Below are positions 37,898-47,629 of a DNA stretch of 64,000 nucleotides, in pieces. The notes below the pieces were generated by a model. The model did no database searches and was not told the origin of the DNA. It saw nothing but the letters and a program-made list of their open reading frames with translations. The stretch's first letter is position 1, and the number at the start of each line of letters is the position of its first letter. A program made the position numbers and the translations under genes. Origin of the DNA: an uncultured Algibacter sp. (GTDB lineage Bacteria > Bacteroidota > Bacteroidia > Flavobacteriales > Flavobacteriaceae); assembly GCA_937958265.1 (NCBI GenBank), contig CALGNX010000002.1, positions 124,001-188,000 on the forward strand, in the 5' to 3' direction.

Positions 37898-39308
37898 AAC
37901 ACAGTTAATACTCAAATTATGTATTTGCCTTTTGTTGGTAGGATGTAATTCCAATAAAAAAGCGTTATCAAAAAGTATAAAAACAGATTCGTTAGTTGAA
38001 TATTTTGCAGATAATGGTTTTGGTAACGCTGTTGCTGTTGTTCAGCATCCTGCAGGAATCCATCATAAAGGCATAACGTATGTTTGTTATCAAGGGCCAT
38101 TAGAAGATCCTTATGTAGCTTCTTATAATCACAAAACAAAAGAATGGAAAGGCCCTTTTAAAGCAGGTATTAGTGAAATGGGTAAAGATCCAAGTCGTAA
38201 GAAAAAAATAGATAATCATGGAAAGCCCTCAATGATTATTGATAATGCAGGATACATTCATATTGCGTTTGGTGGTCATGGCGGTATGCCTAAACATGGT
38301 AAAAACCTTTTGGGAAACCATCATTACGGGAAAAATTTACACGCGGTTTCAAAAAAACCTTTAGATATTTCTAGTTGGGAAACAAAAAGTACCATTTCAC
38401 CATTTGGCACTTATAATCAGTTTGTGAAAATGGATAATGGCGATATTTATTTGTTTTACAGGCATGGTGCGCATAGAAGTAATTGGGTGTATCAAAAATC
38501 GGTAGATAATGGTATTACTTTTGAAGCGCCAGTCTCGTTTTTAAAGCACAAAAAGAGAATGGATATTGAAGCTGAGGATTCGTGGTATCCTTTAATTACT
38601 AAAGGAAAAGGAGATAATCTAGTTGTAGCTTTCGATTATCATATTTGTAGAAATAACAAAAATAGCCAGGACAAACGTGGTCATATTCCAGAACGACATA
38701 ATTTGTATTATATGGTTTTCAATACAAAAAATAATGAGTGGAAAAATGTTAAAAATGAAACGTTGCAAATGCCGCTTACAAAAGAAGTGGCAGATGAAAA
38801 AGCCCTGATTACAAACACAGGTACTAATTGGACATTTCAAGCTATTACAGACGTAGACCCAAATGGAAACCCGCATGTTGCTATAACAGTTGGTGCAGAT
38901 ATAGGTGAGAAAAGAAGCGCACCAAAACAAATGCATTATTTTAAATGGAATGGTGAAAATTGGATAGAAAATAAAAAGACTAAATTCCCTAAGGGAAATG
39001 GCAATTTGAAAGTAGTATCTGCTAAGCATGTAAGCTTGTATTTAACAGAAAGGGATGCTAATGGTGTAGGAGAGGTTAGCAGATGGGATAGTTTTAATGC
39101 AGGAGAAACGTTTAAAAAAGAAGCGGTGTTTTTGCGTCGGGAAAATGTAAGCTTTGCTATATCATCTTTAATTGATAATGCACATCCAGATGCGAGAATT
39201 ATTGTAGCCGAAAGACAAATGGAAACAGATTACAGAAAAATGTATCTTTTGGGCGATAGTGGGCCTATTAAGCGTTCTGAAAAAGAAACTAAAGTATTAA
39301 AAAAATAA
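37890..39308 (+). CDS. BNR_4 beta-propeller lipoprotein, ulvan-lyase-like (PL24/PL25 clan)
   Basis: The 472-residue protein has a lipoprotein signal (LLLVGCNSN, Cys19). The BNR_4 signature is clear: DNHGKPSMIIDNAGYIHIAF with GGHGG (His110, His124, His130), then TYNQF (residue 174 on) and YRHGAHRSNW (190-199). Ulvan lyases of PL24 and PL25 use histidines, a tyrosine and an arginine in equivalent propeller positions. The GH106 and sulfatase neighbours and the downstream rhamnose pathway fit a rhamnose- and uronate-containing sulfated glycan. Which lyase family, or whether it is a non-catalytic relative, cannot be settled by reading. Confidence 0.72.
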   Translation: MNKTQLILKLCICLLLVGCNSNKKALSKSIKTDSLVEYFADNGFGNAVAVVQHPAGIHHKGITYVCYQGPLEDPYVASYNHKTKEWKGPFKAGISEMGKDPSRKKKIDNHGKPSMIIDNAGYIHIAFGGHGGMPKHGKNLLGNHHYGKNLHAVSKKPLDISSWETKSTISPFGTYNQFVKMDNGDIYLFYRHGAHRSNWVYQKSVDNGITFEAPVSFLKHKKRMDIEAEDSWYPLITKGKGDNLVVAFDYHICRNNKNSQDKRGHIPERHNLYYMVFNTKNNEWKNVKNETLQMPLTKEVADEKALITNTGTNWTFQAITDVDPNGNPHVAITVGADIGEKRSAPKQMHYFKWNGENWIENKKTKFPKGNGNLKVVSAKHVSLYLTERDANGVGEVSRWDSFNAGETFKKEAVFLRRENVSFAISSLIDNAHPDARIIVAERQMETDYRKMYLLGDSGPIKRSEKETKVLKK

Positions 39309-39629
39309 ACGAAACCCGAACTCTGTAAGCCACAGGAGAACATAGTGTTATTTTGTAACTAAAATTATGTTGTGCTATAAAAATATTATTATTTTGGATA
39401 ATAGTAGTGTGAAATTTTAAATGGTTAAAACATCATTTTCTAAAAATTAGATAAATGTAAACTAAATAGCACCAATTATTTATAGCTTATTTTAAGTGGT
39501 AATTGGTATGATAAAACAAGAGGAGGATACAGGTTTTTTAAACGTTTCGTTTCTTTAAAGTAGCTTGTTAAAACAGTTGGTTTAAATAGATTTTAATATA
39601 TAAAACAAGTGATAATAAAATAGATTATA
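39309..39629. other. Intergenic region with an end fragment of repeat family 2
   Basis: This 321-base gap between the BNR_4 and sulfatase genes contains, at 39470-39509, both ends of the 160-base repeat of family 2 (ACCAATTATT and then TTATTTTAAG...GTAATTGGTAT) without the middle, so it is an internally deleted relic. Nothing else was recognised. Confidence 0.5.
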
Positions 39630-41132
39630 ATGCGTAAAATAGTTGTTGTTGTTGTTATTGGCTTAGTATTTGGTGCTTGTACATCTAATTTATTTAAGCA
39701 AACAGTAGCTTCAAGAGAAAATTTAAAACCTAATGTGTTATTTATTTCTATTGATGATTTAAATACTTGGATAAGCCCAATTCATCATTTTTCGAATGTA
39801 AAAACGCCTAATTTCAATAGATTGGCAAAAATGGGAGTAACGTTTACAAATGCACATGTACAGGCACCATTATGTGGGCCGTCCAGAGCTTCTGTAATGA
39901 CTGGTTTACGCCCCTCAACCACTGGTATTTATGGCATGATACCTGATGATGAAATTAGAAGAGAAGGAAACCCTGCTACAAAGGATATTACTTTTTTGCC
40001 AGAATATTTTAAAGAAAATGGGTATCATACTATGGGAATCGGGAAATTATTTCATACCCATGCTCCAGAAAATGTTTTTGAAGAATCTGGAGGCCGTGTT
40101 AAAGGTTTTGGCCCATACCCTAAAGAACGCTTTGTTTGGGACGGCTTTGGAGTCTCAAAAATAAAAGAAAATAAAGGGAAATATGGCAGAACAAGTACAG
40201 ATTGGGGTGCTTTTCCAGAAAATGATACGTTAATGCCAGATCATCAATCTGTAAATTGGGCAATAGAAAGGTTACAAAGAAATTATGAGAAACCCTTTTT
40301 TATGGGGCTTGGTTTTTTACGTGTTCATGTGCCTTTATATGTGCCTCAAAAATGGTTCGATTTGTATCCTTTAGCTGAAATTGAAACACCGCCATATAAA
40401 GCAGATGATTTAAATGATATTCCGGATATTGGTTTGAAAATTAACGATTTACCAATGATGCCAACTACAGAATGGGCAAAAGAGAGTGGCGAATGGAAAA
40501 AAATTGTGCAAGCTTATTTAGCCTGTATCAGTTATGTGGATTATGAGTTAGGTAGAGTTTTAGATGCTTTAGAAAGTAGTAAATATGCCAGTAATACTGT
40601 TGTTGTTTTATGGTCGGACCACGGATATCGTTTGGGAGAAAAGGGAACCTTTGCTAAACACGCCCTTTGGGAAACAGCTACAAAAGCACCATTGCTATTT
40701 TCAGGACCTAATTTACCAAAAGGAAAGAAAATTGAAGCACCAGTAGAAATGCTTTCTATGTACCCAACGTTATTAGAATTATGTGGTTTAAAACCCTATA
40801 GTAAGAATGAAGGGATTAGTTTAGTTTCCTTAATGAAAACTGGGAAGTCTAGAAAGGCACCTTTTGCATTAACTACTTTTGGGAAAAACAATCATGCTAT
40901 TAAAAAAGATGGTTTTAGATATATACAATATGAAGATGGTACTCAGGAATTTTACGACCACCACTTAGATCCTAATGAATGGACTAATGAAGTAAATAAC
41001 CCAAAATACAAGAGTGAGATTGAAGAAATAAAACAATTTTTACCTAAAGTTAATGCAGATTGGGATGAAAAATCTAAATACACATTTCAACCTTATTTTG
41101 TAAATCAAAAAGCAAAAAATAAAAAGGGCTAG
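39630..41132 (+). CDS. Formylglycine sulfatase, S1 family, iduronate-2-sulfatase-like (lipoprotein)
   Basis: The 500-residue product has a lipoprotein-type leader (GLVFGACTS, Cys17). The sulfatase start NVLFISIDDLNTW contains the metal-binding aspartates, and the catalytic signature is Cys82-G-P-S-R in PLCGPSRASVMTG, to be converted to formylglycine by a maturase not encoded here. The C-terminal signature LWSDHGYRLGEKGTFAKHAL is typical of the iduronate-2-sulfatase-like subgroup (probably S1_7). It would remove sulfate esters from the polysaccharide before or together with the lyase and rhamnosidase. Confidence 0.9.
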   Translation: MRKIVVVVVIGLVFGACTSNLFKQTVASRENLKPNVLFISIDDLNTWISPIHHFSNVKTPNFNRLAKMGVTFTNAHVQAPLCGPSRASVMTGLRPSTTGIYGMIPDDEIRREGNPATKDITFLPEYFKENGYHTMGIGKLFHTHAPENVFEESGGRVKGFGPYPKERFVWDGFGVSKIKENKGKYGRTSTDWGAFPENDTLMPDHQSVNWAIERLQRNYEKPFFMGLGFLRVHVPLYVPQKWFDLYPLAEIETPPYKADDLNDIPDIGLKINDLPMMPTTEWAKESGEWKKIVQAYLACISYVDYELGRVLDALESSKYASNTVVVLWSDHGYRLGEKGTFAKHALWETATKAPLLFSGPNLPKGKKIEAPVEMLSMYPTLLELCGLKPYSKNEGISLVSLMKTGKSRKAPFALTTFGKNNHAIKKDGFRYIQYEDGTQEFYDHHLDPNEWTNEVNNPKYKSEIEEIKQFLPKVNADWDEKSKYTFQPYFVNQKAKNKKG

Positions 41133-41174
41133 TTTAAATTAAGGAAGTGATTAAAAAGTAATATAGTAAATAAC

Positions 41175-42221
41175 TTAAAGAGACTCTCTATCAATAAAGT
41201 TAAAAGGTACCTTAAAAGTGCCTTTCTTCTTGTTTAAAATCATTTCAGCTGTTGTTTCTCCCATTATTTTAAAATCTGTAGACATTACGGTAATGCCTAG
41301 TAATTCTTTAAGAGGTGTATCGTTGTATGAAATAATCCCAATATCAGAACCTAGCTTGTGCCCATCTTCTCTAGCTTGTTTTACAAGGCTTACAAGGTCA
41401 GATTCTTCAATCGTAATAAATAAATCACCTTGTTTTAAAATCATATCATCATAAATGTGATCTAAAACTTCAAAGTCTAAACAATTCTCTAAACAAAACT
41501 TTTTAAAGCCATGTAGTATTCTTCTAGGATATGGATAAACAGTTTTTTTTGGGTATATAAGCATAATTTTTTTATACTTTTTTATTTTTTGTAATCCCTC
41601 ATTTAAAGCTGAATATATATCATTTTCAAAATCTTGATAAACTTCAATAATACCTCTGCGCATATTAGGTTTGCTGTTATCTAAAATAACAAGTTTTTCC
41701 TGTGGTATCTTAGATATGGCTTGTAATACGTTAGTTGTAAAACTAACATGTTTTAACCGCTCTGTTTTAAAGTGAGGCATGATTACAAAATAATCATAAG
41801 AAGATTTGTTTTTTTCCAGTAAATTTAAAAATAAGCTCTCATCGCAATGGTAAATGTGTAAATCTGTATAAGAATTAACTCCAATTGCATCAATAAAATG
41901 ATTATAAGTTCTTAGTTTATGAGAACTTAGTTTATTAATTAAAAACAGGATATTTACTTTTGATATTAGTTTCGTTCTGCATATATAATAACCCTTTCCG
42001 CGAATGGAGGTAATAATATTGCGATCTTTTAAAACACTATATGCTTTTTCTACGGTATCTCTGGATAAATAAAATTCTTCACTAAATTTATTTATTGAAG
42101 GTATTTTTTTATCCATAGTTAAATTTCCAACAGAAATATTATGAATAATGGAATCTATAATTTGCTGGTACTTTGGTATTCTAGATTCTTCATCAATTTT
42201 TATGTGCTTTATCAAATCCAT
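41175..42221 (-). CDS. GntR-family regulator with a sugar-binding (LacI-type) effector domain
   Basis: The 348-residue protein has an N-terminal GntR winged helix (residues about 12-76: PKYQQIIDSIIHNISVGNL, INKFSEEFYLSRDTVEKAYS, RGKGYYICR) and a C-terminal periplasmic-binding-protein-like domain (about 85-345), as in AraR-type regulators. It is the only regulator in the island and the only minus-strand gene in it, lying between the sulfatase and the rhamnose catabolic genes. It is most likely the local L-rhamnose-responsive repressor, with a rhamnose pathway sugar as effector (inference). Family members bind upstream of rhamnose or arabinose genes in other Flavobacteriia. Confidence 0.85.
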   Translation of the reverse strand: MDLIKHIKIDEESRIPKYQQIIDSIIHNISVGNLTMDKKIPSINKFSEEFYLSRDTVEKAYSVLKDRNIITSIRGKGYYICRTKLISKVNILFLINKLSSHKLRTYNHFIDAIGVNSYTDLHIYHCDESLFLNLLEKNKSSYDYFVIMPHFKTERLKHVSFTTNVLQAISKIPQEKLVILDNSKPNMRRGIIEVYQDFENDIYSALNEGLQKIKKYKKIMLIYPKKTVYPYPRRILHGFKKFCLENCLDFEVLDHIYDDMILKQGDLFITIEESDLVSLVKQAREDGHKLGSDIGIISYNDTPLKELLGITVMSTDFKIMGETTAEMILNKKKGTFKVPFNFIDRESL

Positions 42222-42697
42222 ACTTTAAAATAAAATTATCATTAGAGGGCTAAGTTTTTTTATTTTTGATAAAAGAAGTATTAGTCGTAAAGATATCAAT
42301 ACTTTTCAAATAAAATGGGTAATATGTGTTAAGTTAGCATTTTTTTTTAAATATAATGAGTATTACTTAAAATAAATTACCATAAAGCCCAATGGTCGTG
42401 TGTTTTGTTGCATTCAATAAATAAAATACGAGCTGTAAAATATATTTAAGTAATTACTTTTTTTTCTTTTATTAACAACCAAACATATAATTTATTTATA
42501 ATCTTTAGTTTCCATTATCCTGCTTTCGACAAAATAATTGTTCAATTTTTTAAAAAAATAAAAATTATTAATATTTCATTAAGCATGCGTTAAAATAAAT
42601 TAATAGCTTTATTGTTAAGGGGTTGGAATTGATTACATTGTTAATTATAGTTTAGAGAAATAGATGTTTTAGTAGTTTATAAGTATAATTACGGTAC
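42222..42697. other. Divergent regulatory region between the GntR and rhamnose genes
   Basis: This long AT-rich spacer separates the two divergent units. On the minus strand GCAGGATAAT (42514-42523) recalls the island's motif core and lies about 290 bases before the regulator's ATG. No coding remnant or RNA was recognised. Confidence 0.4.
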
Positions 42698-42736
42698 AGT
42701 ACAGGACACGATAGTTGTACTATAAATTTATATTTG
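42698..42736 (+). promoter_or_regulatory. Island operator motif with inverted repeat, and -7 box, before the aldolase gene
   Basis: AGTACAGGACACG at 42698-42710 is a variant of the ATAGTACAGGATA motif. Here it is part of an inverted repeat, AGTACA-N12-TGTACT (42698-42721). TATATTTG at 42729-42736 fits a -7 element, 28 bases before the ATG, so a protein on the palindrome would cover the -33 region. This is the best candidate operator for the GntR protein in the window. Confidence 0.5.
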
Positions 42737-42763
42737 ATTTAATAAATATTTTTAACCAATACT

Positions 42764-44869
42764 ATGAAGGAAACAACAAAAACTTTTAATTACGTCGATT
42801 ATTTATGGGACGATAAAAAGGCTGCGTCATTTGGCGATAATCAAGTGGATTTATTTTTATACCGCTCTAATATTCTTGGTGCAGATTTAAGAATAACAAA
42901 CTATGGTGGCGGAAATACAAGTTGTAGAACAATAGAAAAAGACCCGCTTACCAACGAGGATGTTGAGGTTATGTGGATAAAAGGATCAGGTGGAGACATT
43001 GGTACTTTAAACAGAGCGGGAATCGCAGGAATCTACACTAAAAGATTACGTGATTTAAAAAGCGTTTATGGCGGTTTAGAAGATGAGGATAGAATGGTAG
43101 GACTTTTTAACCATTGTATTTATGATTTGGATAGTAAAGCACCATCAATCGATACACCTTTGCATGGTTTATTACCTTTTGCACATATCGATCATTTACA
43201 CCCAGACGCTTTAATAGCAGTAGCAGCAGCTAAAGATAGCGAACAAGTTACTAAAGAAATTTGGGGCGACACAATGGGTTGGGTGCCTTGGCAACGCCCA
43301 GGGTTTGATTTAGGTCTTCAAATTGAAAAGTGTTTAGCAGATAACCCCGGAATTCGTGGCATTGTATTAGGCAGTCACGGTTTATTTACATGGGGAGACA
43401 CATCTTATGATTGTTATATTAATAGTTTAGAAGTTATTGAAACAGCCTCTGAATATATTGAGAAAAAAATTAAAGAAAAAGGAAGTGTTTTTGGTGGACA
43501 GAAATTAGAGTCATTAGCTAAGCCTGAACGTTTGGAAAAAGCAGCACAAATAATGCCTTTATTAAGAGGTTTGTGTTCTTCTGAAAACAGAATGATTGGT
43601 CATTTTTCTGATACTGATGTTGTTATGGAATTCATTAATAGCAACGATTTAGAAAGATTAGCTCCTATGGGAACATCTTGCCCTGATCATTTTTTAAGAA
43701 CAAAAATTCAACCTTTAGTATTAAAATTAGATAAAAATGAAGATTTATCCGATTCAGAAGCCATACTAAAAAAGCTAGAACCTGCATTTGAGGCTTACAG
43801 AAAGGAATATGCAGATTATTATAACACGTGTAAAAAGGCTAATAGTCCTGCAATGCGCGATGCAAATCCTGTAATTATCATATATCCAGGTGTTGGTATG
43901 TTTAGTTTTGCGAAAAACAAGCAAACAACACGTGTTGCAAATGAGTTCTATACCAATGCAATTAATGTAATGCGTGGTGCGGAGGCGATTACAGCATATA
44001 CATCATTACCAAGGCAAGAAGCTTTTGATATTGAGTACTGGCTATTAGAGGAAGCTAAACTTTCTAGAATGCCAAAAGAACAACCATTATCGCGTAAAGT
44101 AGCTTTTGTTACCGGTGCAGGTGGTGGCATTGGTAAAGCTATAGCAGATAAATTAGCTGCCGAAGGTGCTAATGTTGTTTTAACCGATATCAATGAAGAC
44201 AGCTTAAAGGAAGCACACGCTACTTATAAGCGCGATGTTTCAACTTACGCAATATGCGATGTTACCAGTACGGATTCTATTGCAACAGCTTACAAAAAAG
44301 CTTGTATTGAATTTGGAGGTGTTGATATTGTAGTTCATAGTGCAGGATTAGCAATTTCTAAACCACTATTGGATACTACAGATAAAGATTGGAATATATT
44401 GCAAAGCATTTTGGTTAAAGGCCAGTTTGATTTAGCAAAACAATTCTCTGCAATTACAAAACAACAAGGCTTAGGTGGAGATTACATTGCCATTGCAAGT
44501 AAAAATGGTTTAGTAGCAGGTCCAAACAACGTAGCATATGGTACAGCAAAAGCTGCACAGCAACACATGGTGCGCTTATTGGCTGCTGAATTAGCACAAG
44601 ATAAAGTGAGGGTAAATACAGTAAATCCAGATGGTGTTATTGTAGGTAGTAAAATATGGGAAGGCGCTTGGGCAGAAGGTCGTGCAAAAGCTAACGGAAT
44701 TACCGTAGAAGAATTACCAGCGTTTTATGCTAAAAGAAACTTGTTAAATGAAATTATTACTCCAAACGATATCGCAAATGGTGTATTCTCTTTAGTGGGA
44801 ATACTAGATAAATCTACAGGAAACATAATTAATGTTGATGGTGGTATGGCAAATGCATTTGTAAGATAG
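42764..44869 (+). CDS. rhaEW: Bifunctional rhamnulose-1-phosphate aldolase/L-lactaldehyde dehydrogenase
   Basis: This 701-residue fusion has a class II aldolase domain at the N-terminus (about 1-430, with metal-binding histidines in PFAHIDHLHPDALIA and GSHGLFTWGD) and a short-chain dehydrogenase domain from about residue 445 (VAFVTGAGGGIGKAI, and the YxxxK pair in NVAYGTAKAAQQ). It splits L-rhamnulose 1-phosphate to dihydroxyacetone phosphate and L-lactaldehyde, then oxidises the aldehyde to L-lactate. Isomerase and kinase genes follow directly, and a lactate dehydrogenase gene comes soon after. The symbol is the one used for this fused enzyme in comparative work on rhamnose regulons. Confidence 0.92.
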   Translation: MKETTKTFNYVDYLWDDKKAASFGDNQVDLFLYRSNILGADLRITNYGGGNTSCRTIEKDPLTNEDVEVMWIKGSGGDIGTLNRAGIAGIYTKRLRDLKSVYGGLEDEDRMVGLFNHCIYDLDSKAPSIDTPLHGLLPFAHIDHLHPDALIAVAAAKDSEQVTKEIWGDTMGWVPWQRPGFDLGLQIEKCLADNPGIRGIVLGSHGLFTWGDTSYDCYINSLEVIETASEYIEKKIKEKGSVFGGQKLESLAKPERLEKAAQIMPLLRGLCSSENRMIGHFSDTDVVMEFINSNDLERLAPMGTSCPDHFLRTKIQPLVLKLDKNEDLSDSEAILKKLEPAFEAYRKEYADYYNTCKKANSPAMRDANPVIIIYPGVGMFSFAKNKQTTRVANEFYTNAINVMRGAEAITAYTSLPRQEAFDIEYWLLEEAKLSRMPKEQPLSRKVAFVTGAGGGIGKAIADKLAAEGANVVLTDINEDSLKEAHATYKRDVSTYAICDVTSTDSIATAYKKACIEFGGVDIVVHSAGLAISKPLLDTTDKDWNILQSILVKGQFDLAKQFSAITKQQGLGGDYIAIASKNGLVAGPNNVAYGTAKAAQQHMVRLLAAELAQDKVRVNTVNPDGVIVGSKIWEGAWAEGRAKANGITVEELPAFYAKRNLLNEIITPNDIANGVFSLVGILDKSTGNIINVDGGMANAFVR

Positions 44870-44899
44870 AAAAGTAGAAATATTTCAATAATTGTTTAA

Positions 44900-44947
44900 T
44901 AAGAAACCTTCCATGACTTCTGTAATGAAGTTGTGGAAGCTTCTTTT
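44900..44947 (+). terminator. Intercistronic hairpin between aldolase and isomerase genes
   Basis: AGAAACCTTCCATGACTTC and GAAGTTGTGGAAGCTTCT form a long stem with three mismatched pairs, a six-base loop, and TTTTT after it. It looks like an intrinsic terminator, yet it lies inside what should be one operon, 30 bases after the aldolase stop and 19 bases before the isomerase ATG. It may attenuate read-through or protect the upstream mRNA. Confidence 0.6.
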
Positions 44948-44965
44948 TAAAAAGAAGTGTGAGAC

Positions 44966-46246
44966 ATGAAAATACAAAAAGAACAGATATTAGATTACAA
45001 TAAAAAAGGTTTAGAAAATCACAATAATAATTTTGAATTTTTAGCAGATAAATTAAGCAAAAACGGGCATGATGTACCAACTATAGTGTCTAAATTAGCG
45101 AAATTTCAGGTCGCAATTCCAAGTTGGGCTTTAGGCGCTGGAGGTACTCGTTTTGGACGTTTTTCTTTTTATGGAGAGCCTTCAAATTTAGAGCAAAAGT
45201 TAGATGATGTTGGTGTTTTACATAGCTTAACACAAACTGCCGGAGCTGTATCTTTACATATCCCTTGGGATATCCCTTCTGATTATAGTGCTATTAAAGA
45301 ACAGGCAGACAGTTTAAATATAAAATTTGATTCTGTAAACTCGAATACGTTTCAAGACCAAAAAGATGCTAAGGAGACTTATAAATACGGTTCTTTAAGT
45401 AACATAAACAAGGCGGTAAGAGATCAAGCCATACAACATAATTTAGATGTTATAAATATTGGAAATAAATTAGGATCTAAAAGTTTAACCGTTTGGTTGG
45501 CAGACGGGTCTTGCTTTCCGGGGCAGAATAATTTCCAAACAGCATTTCAAAATACACAAGATAGCTTAATAGATATTTATAAGGGAATTCCGGATGATTG
45601 GAAACTACTTATCGAGTACAAGCCTTACGAGCCAAATTTTTACAGTACTGTAATTCAAGATTGGGGTGCTTCTTTAATGTTAGCTAATGGCTGTGGAGAT
45701 AAAGCGTTTACTTTAGTTGATTTAGGTCACCATTTACCAAATAGTAATATTGAACAAATTGTTTCCATTTTACAATTAAAAGGTAAACTAGGTGGTTTTC
45801 ATTTTAATGATAGTAAATATGGGGATGATGATTTAACCGTTGGGAGTATAAAACCTTACGCTTTATTCCTTATTTTCAATGAGTTGGTTTATGGCATGGA
45901 AAACAATCCTCAGAATCCAGACTTAGCTTGGATGATTGATGCGAGCCATAACGTTAAAGATCCATTAGAAGATTTAATACAATCGCTTGAAGCTATACAA
46001 GAAGCCTATGCTAAAGCTTTATTAATTGATCAAGCTGAACTGAAGGCGGCTCAAGCAAATAATGATGTTGTAAAATGTCAAGAAATTTTGCAGGAGGCTT
46101 ACAGAACAGATGTGAGACCATTAATTGAAAAAGCACGTTTAAATAGTGGTGGTGTTATAAGCCCAATAAATGCATACAGAAATTTAGGTGTTAGAGATGC
46201 GCTTATCAAAGAAAGAGGTAAAAATACAGTAGCCACAGGACTTTAA
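44966..46246 (+). CDS. rhaI: L-rhamnose isomerase (RhaI type)
   Basis: This 426-residue TIM-barrel sugar isomerase is of the Pseudomonas/Rhizobium RhaI type and not of the E. coli RhaA type. Key stretches are PSWALGAGGTRFGRF near residue 52, HIPWDIPSDY, SLTVWLADGSCFPGQ, LIEYKPYEPNFYST (metal Glu), VDLGHHLPNSNIEQ and GGFHFNDSKYGDDDL (metal Asp and His residues). It converts L-rhamnose to L-rhamnulose in the cytoplasm. It is followed by the kinase gene after 9 bases. Confidence 0.92.
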   Translation: MKIQKEQILDYNKKGLENHNNNFEFLADKLSKNGHDVPTIVSKLAKFQVAIPSWALGAGGTRFGRFSFYGEPSNLEQKLDDVGVLHSLTQTAGAVSLHIPWDIPSDYSAIKEQADSLNIKFDSVNSNTFQDQKDAKETYKYGSLSNINKAVRDQAIQHNLDVINIGNKLGSKSLTVWLADGSCFPGQNNFQTAFQNTQDSLIDIYKGIPDDWKLLIEYKPYEPNFYSTVIQDWGASLMLANGCGDKAFTLVDLGHHLPNSNIEQIVSILQLKGKLGGFHFNDSKYGDDDLTVGSIKPYALFLIFNELVYGMENNPQNPDLAWMIDASHNVKDPLEDLIQSLEAIQEAYAKALLIDQAELKAAQANNDVVKCQEILQEAYRTDVRPLIEKARLNSGGVISPINAYRNLGVRDALIKERGKNTVATGL

Positions 46247-46255
46247 TTTTTTAAC

Positions 46256-47629
46256 ATGAAAAAAGTTACCGCAGTTTTCGATATAGGAAAAACAAATAAG
46301 AAGTTTTTCCTATTCGATAAAGATTTTAAAGAAGTACATAAAGAGTATATTTCTTTTGATGAAATTGAGGATGAAAATGGACATCCAACAGAAAATCTTG
46401 ATGCATTACAGAAATGGTTAAAAAAAGTTTTTAATCGTATTCTTAAGGCTAAAGAGTTTAATGTAAAGGCCATCAATTTTTCAACTTATGGGGCTAGCTT
46501 TGTTCATATTGGGGAAGATGGTAAACCATTAACACCACTTTATAACTACACCAAACCATTACCCAAGCACATTGTTAATCAGTTTTTCGAAAAACATGGT
46601 CCCAGATCGGCGTTTTTAAAAAACACAGGATGTGCAGATTTAAGTATGTTAAACTCAGGTTTGCAGTTATATTGGTTAAAACAGGAGAGGCCAGAGATAT
46701 TTAAAAAAATTAAATATTCTCTGCATTTACCACAATATTTAAGTTATGTTTTTACTGGTGTTCCGCTAAGTGAGTACACCAGTATTGGCTGCCATACTGC
46801 TTTATGGGATTATGATAAAAAAGACTACCATAGTTGGGTTTACAACGAGGAAATCGATAAAATATTACCGCCAATAGTTTCAACAGAAACAAGTATTAAT
46901 ATGAATTACAATGGTAATCGTATTAAAATAGGTGTTGGTATTCACGATAGTTCTGCGGCTTTATTACCTTACGTAAGAAGTATCAGGAAAAAATTTATAC
47001 TCATATCAACAGGAACTTGGAGTATTGCTTTTAATCCATTCACAGAAAAGCCCATTTCAGAAGATACAGAAGATAAGGACGCTATTAATTATATGCGTAT
47101 AAACGGAAAACCAGTTAAGGCTTCAAGACTATTCTTAGGTAATGAATATAAAGTTCAAGTAGCAAAATTGAACGAACATTTTGGTGTAGATGAAGACTAC
47201 CACCGAAATGTAAAATTCGACTACGATACGTATCTCGAAATTAATAAAGATTTTGAGTATTTTTATAATTGGGAAGGTATTGAGGATGTTGATATGCCTA
47301 AACAAACAAAAATAGGATATGATAAATACGAGCATGCGTACCATCAATTAATGACAGAGCTTGTGTTACTTCAAATAAAGTGTATTAATAAAGCCATAGG
47401 GAACGATACCATTTCAAGATTATATGTCGATGGTGGTTTTAGTGATAATGATTTATACATTAAACTATTATCACATTACTTTAGAGGTAAAAAATTAAGA
47501 ACAACCAATGCATCCTTAGGTTCTGCTTTAGGAGCAGCAATTTCAATATCAGATTCAAAACTTAACTCTAAATTCTTAAAACGGAATTATGCACTTAAAA
47601 AACACGTTCCTTTTATTATTAGCGGATAG
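46256..47629 (+). CDS. FGGY-family carbohydrate kinase, L-rhamnulokinase
   Basis: The 457-residue protein has the sugar-kinase/actin fold: phosphate-1 loop AVFDIGKTNKKFFLFD at the N-terminus, phosphate-2 region LISTGTWSIAFNPF near residue 250, and adenosine loop LYVDGGFSDNDLYIK. It is a divergent FGGY member common in Bacteroidota. Substrate is assigned from context: it lies 9 bases after the rhamnose isomerase gene and after the rhamnulose-1-phosphate aldolase gene, so it should make rhamnulose 1-phosphate. Confidence 0.87.
   Translation: MKKVTAVFDIGKTNKKFFLFDKDFKEVHKEYISFDEIEDENGHPTENLDALQKWLKKVFNRILKAKEFNVKAINFSTYGASFVHIGEDGKPLTPLYNYTKPLPKHIVNQFFEKHGPRSAFLKNTGCADLSMLNSGLQLYWLKQERPEIFKKIKYSLHLPQYLSYVFTGVPLSEYTSIGCHTALWDYDKKDYHSWVYNEEIDKILPPIVSTETSINMNYNGNRIKIGVGIHDSSAALLPYVRSIRKKFILISTGTWSIAFNPFTEKPISEDTEDKDAINYMRINGKPVKASRLFLGNEYKVQVAKLNEHFGVDEDYHRNVKFDYDTYLEINKDFEYFYNWEGIEDVDMPKQTKIGYDKYEHAYHQLMTELVLLQIKCINKAIGNDTISRLYVDGGFSDNDLYIKLLSHYFRGKKLRTTNASLGSALGAAISISDSKLNSKFLKRNYALKKHVPFIISG

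Noticed and set aside
39521-39536. GGAGGATACAGG before the sulfatase gene as a copy of the island motif
   Set aside because: The order of the GGATA and ACAGG parts differs from the motif; it is probably a chance resemblance.
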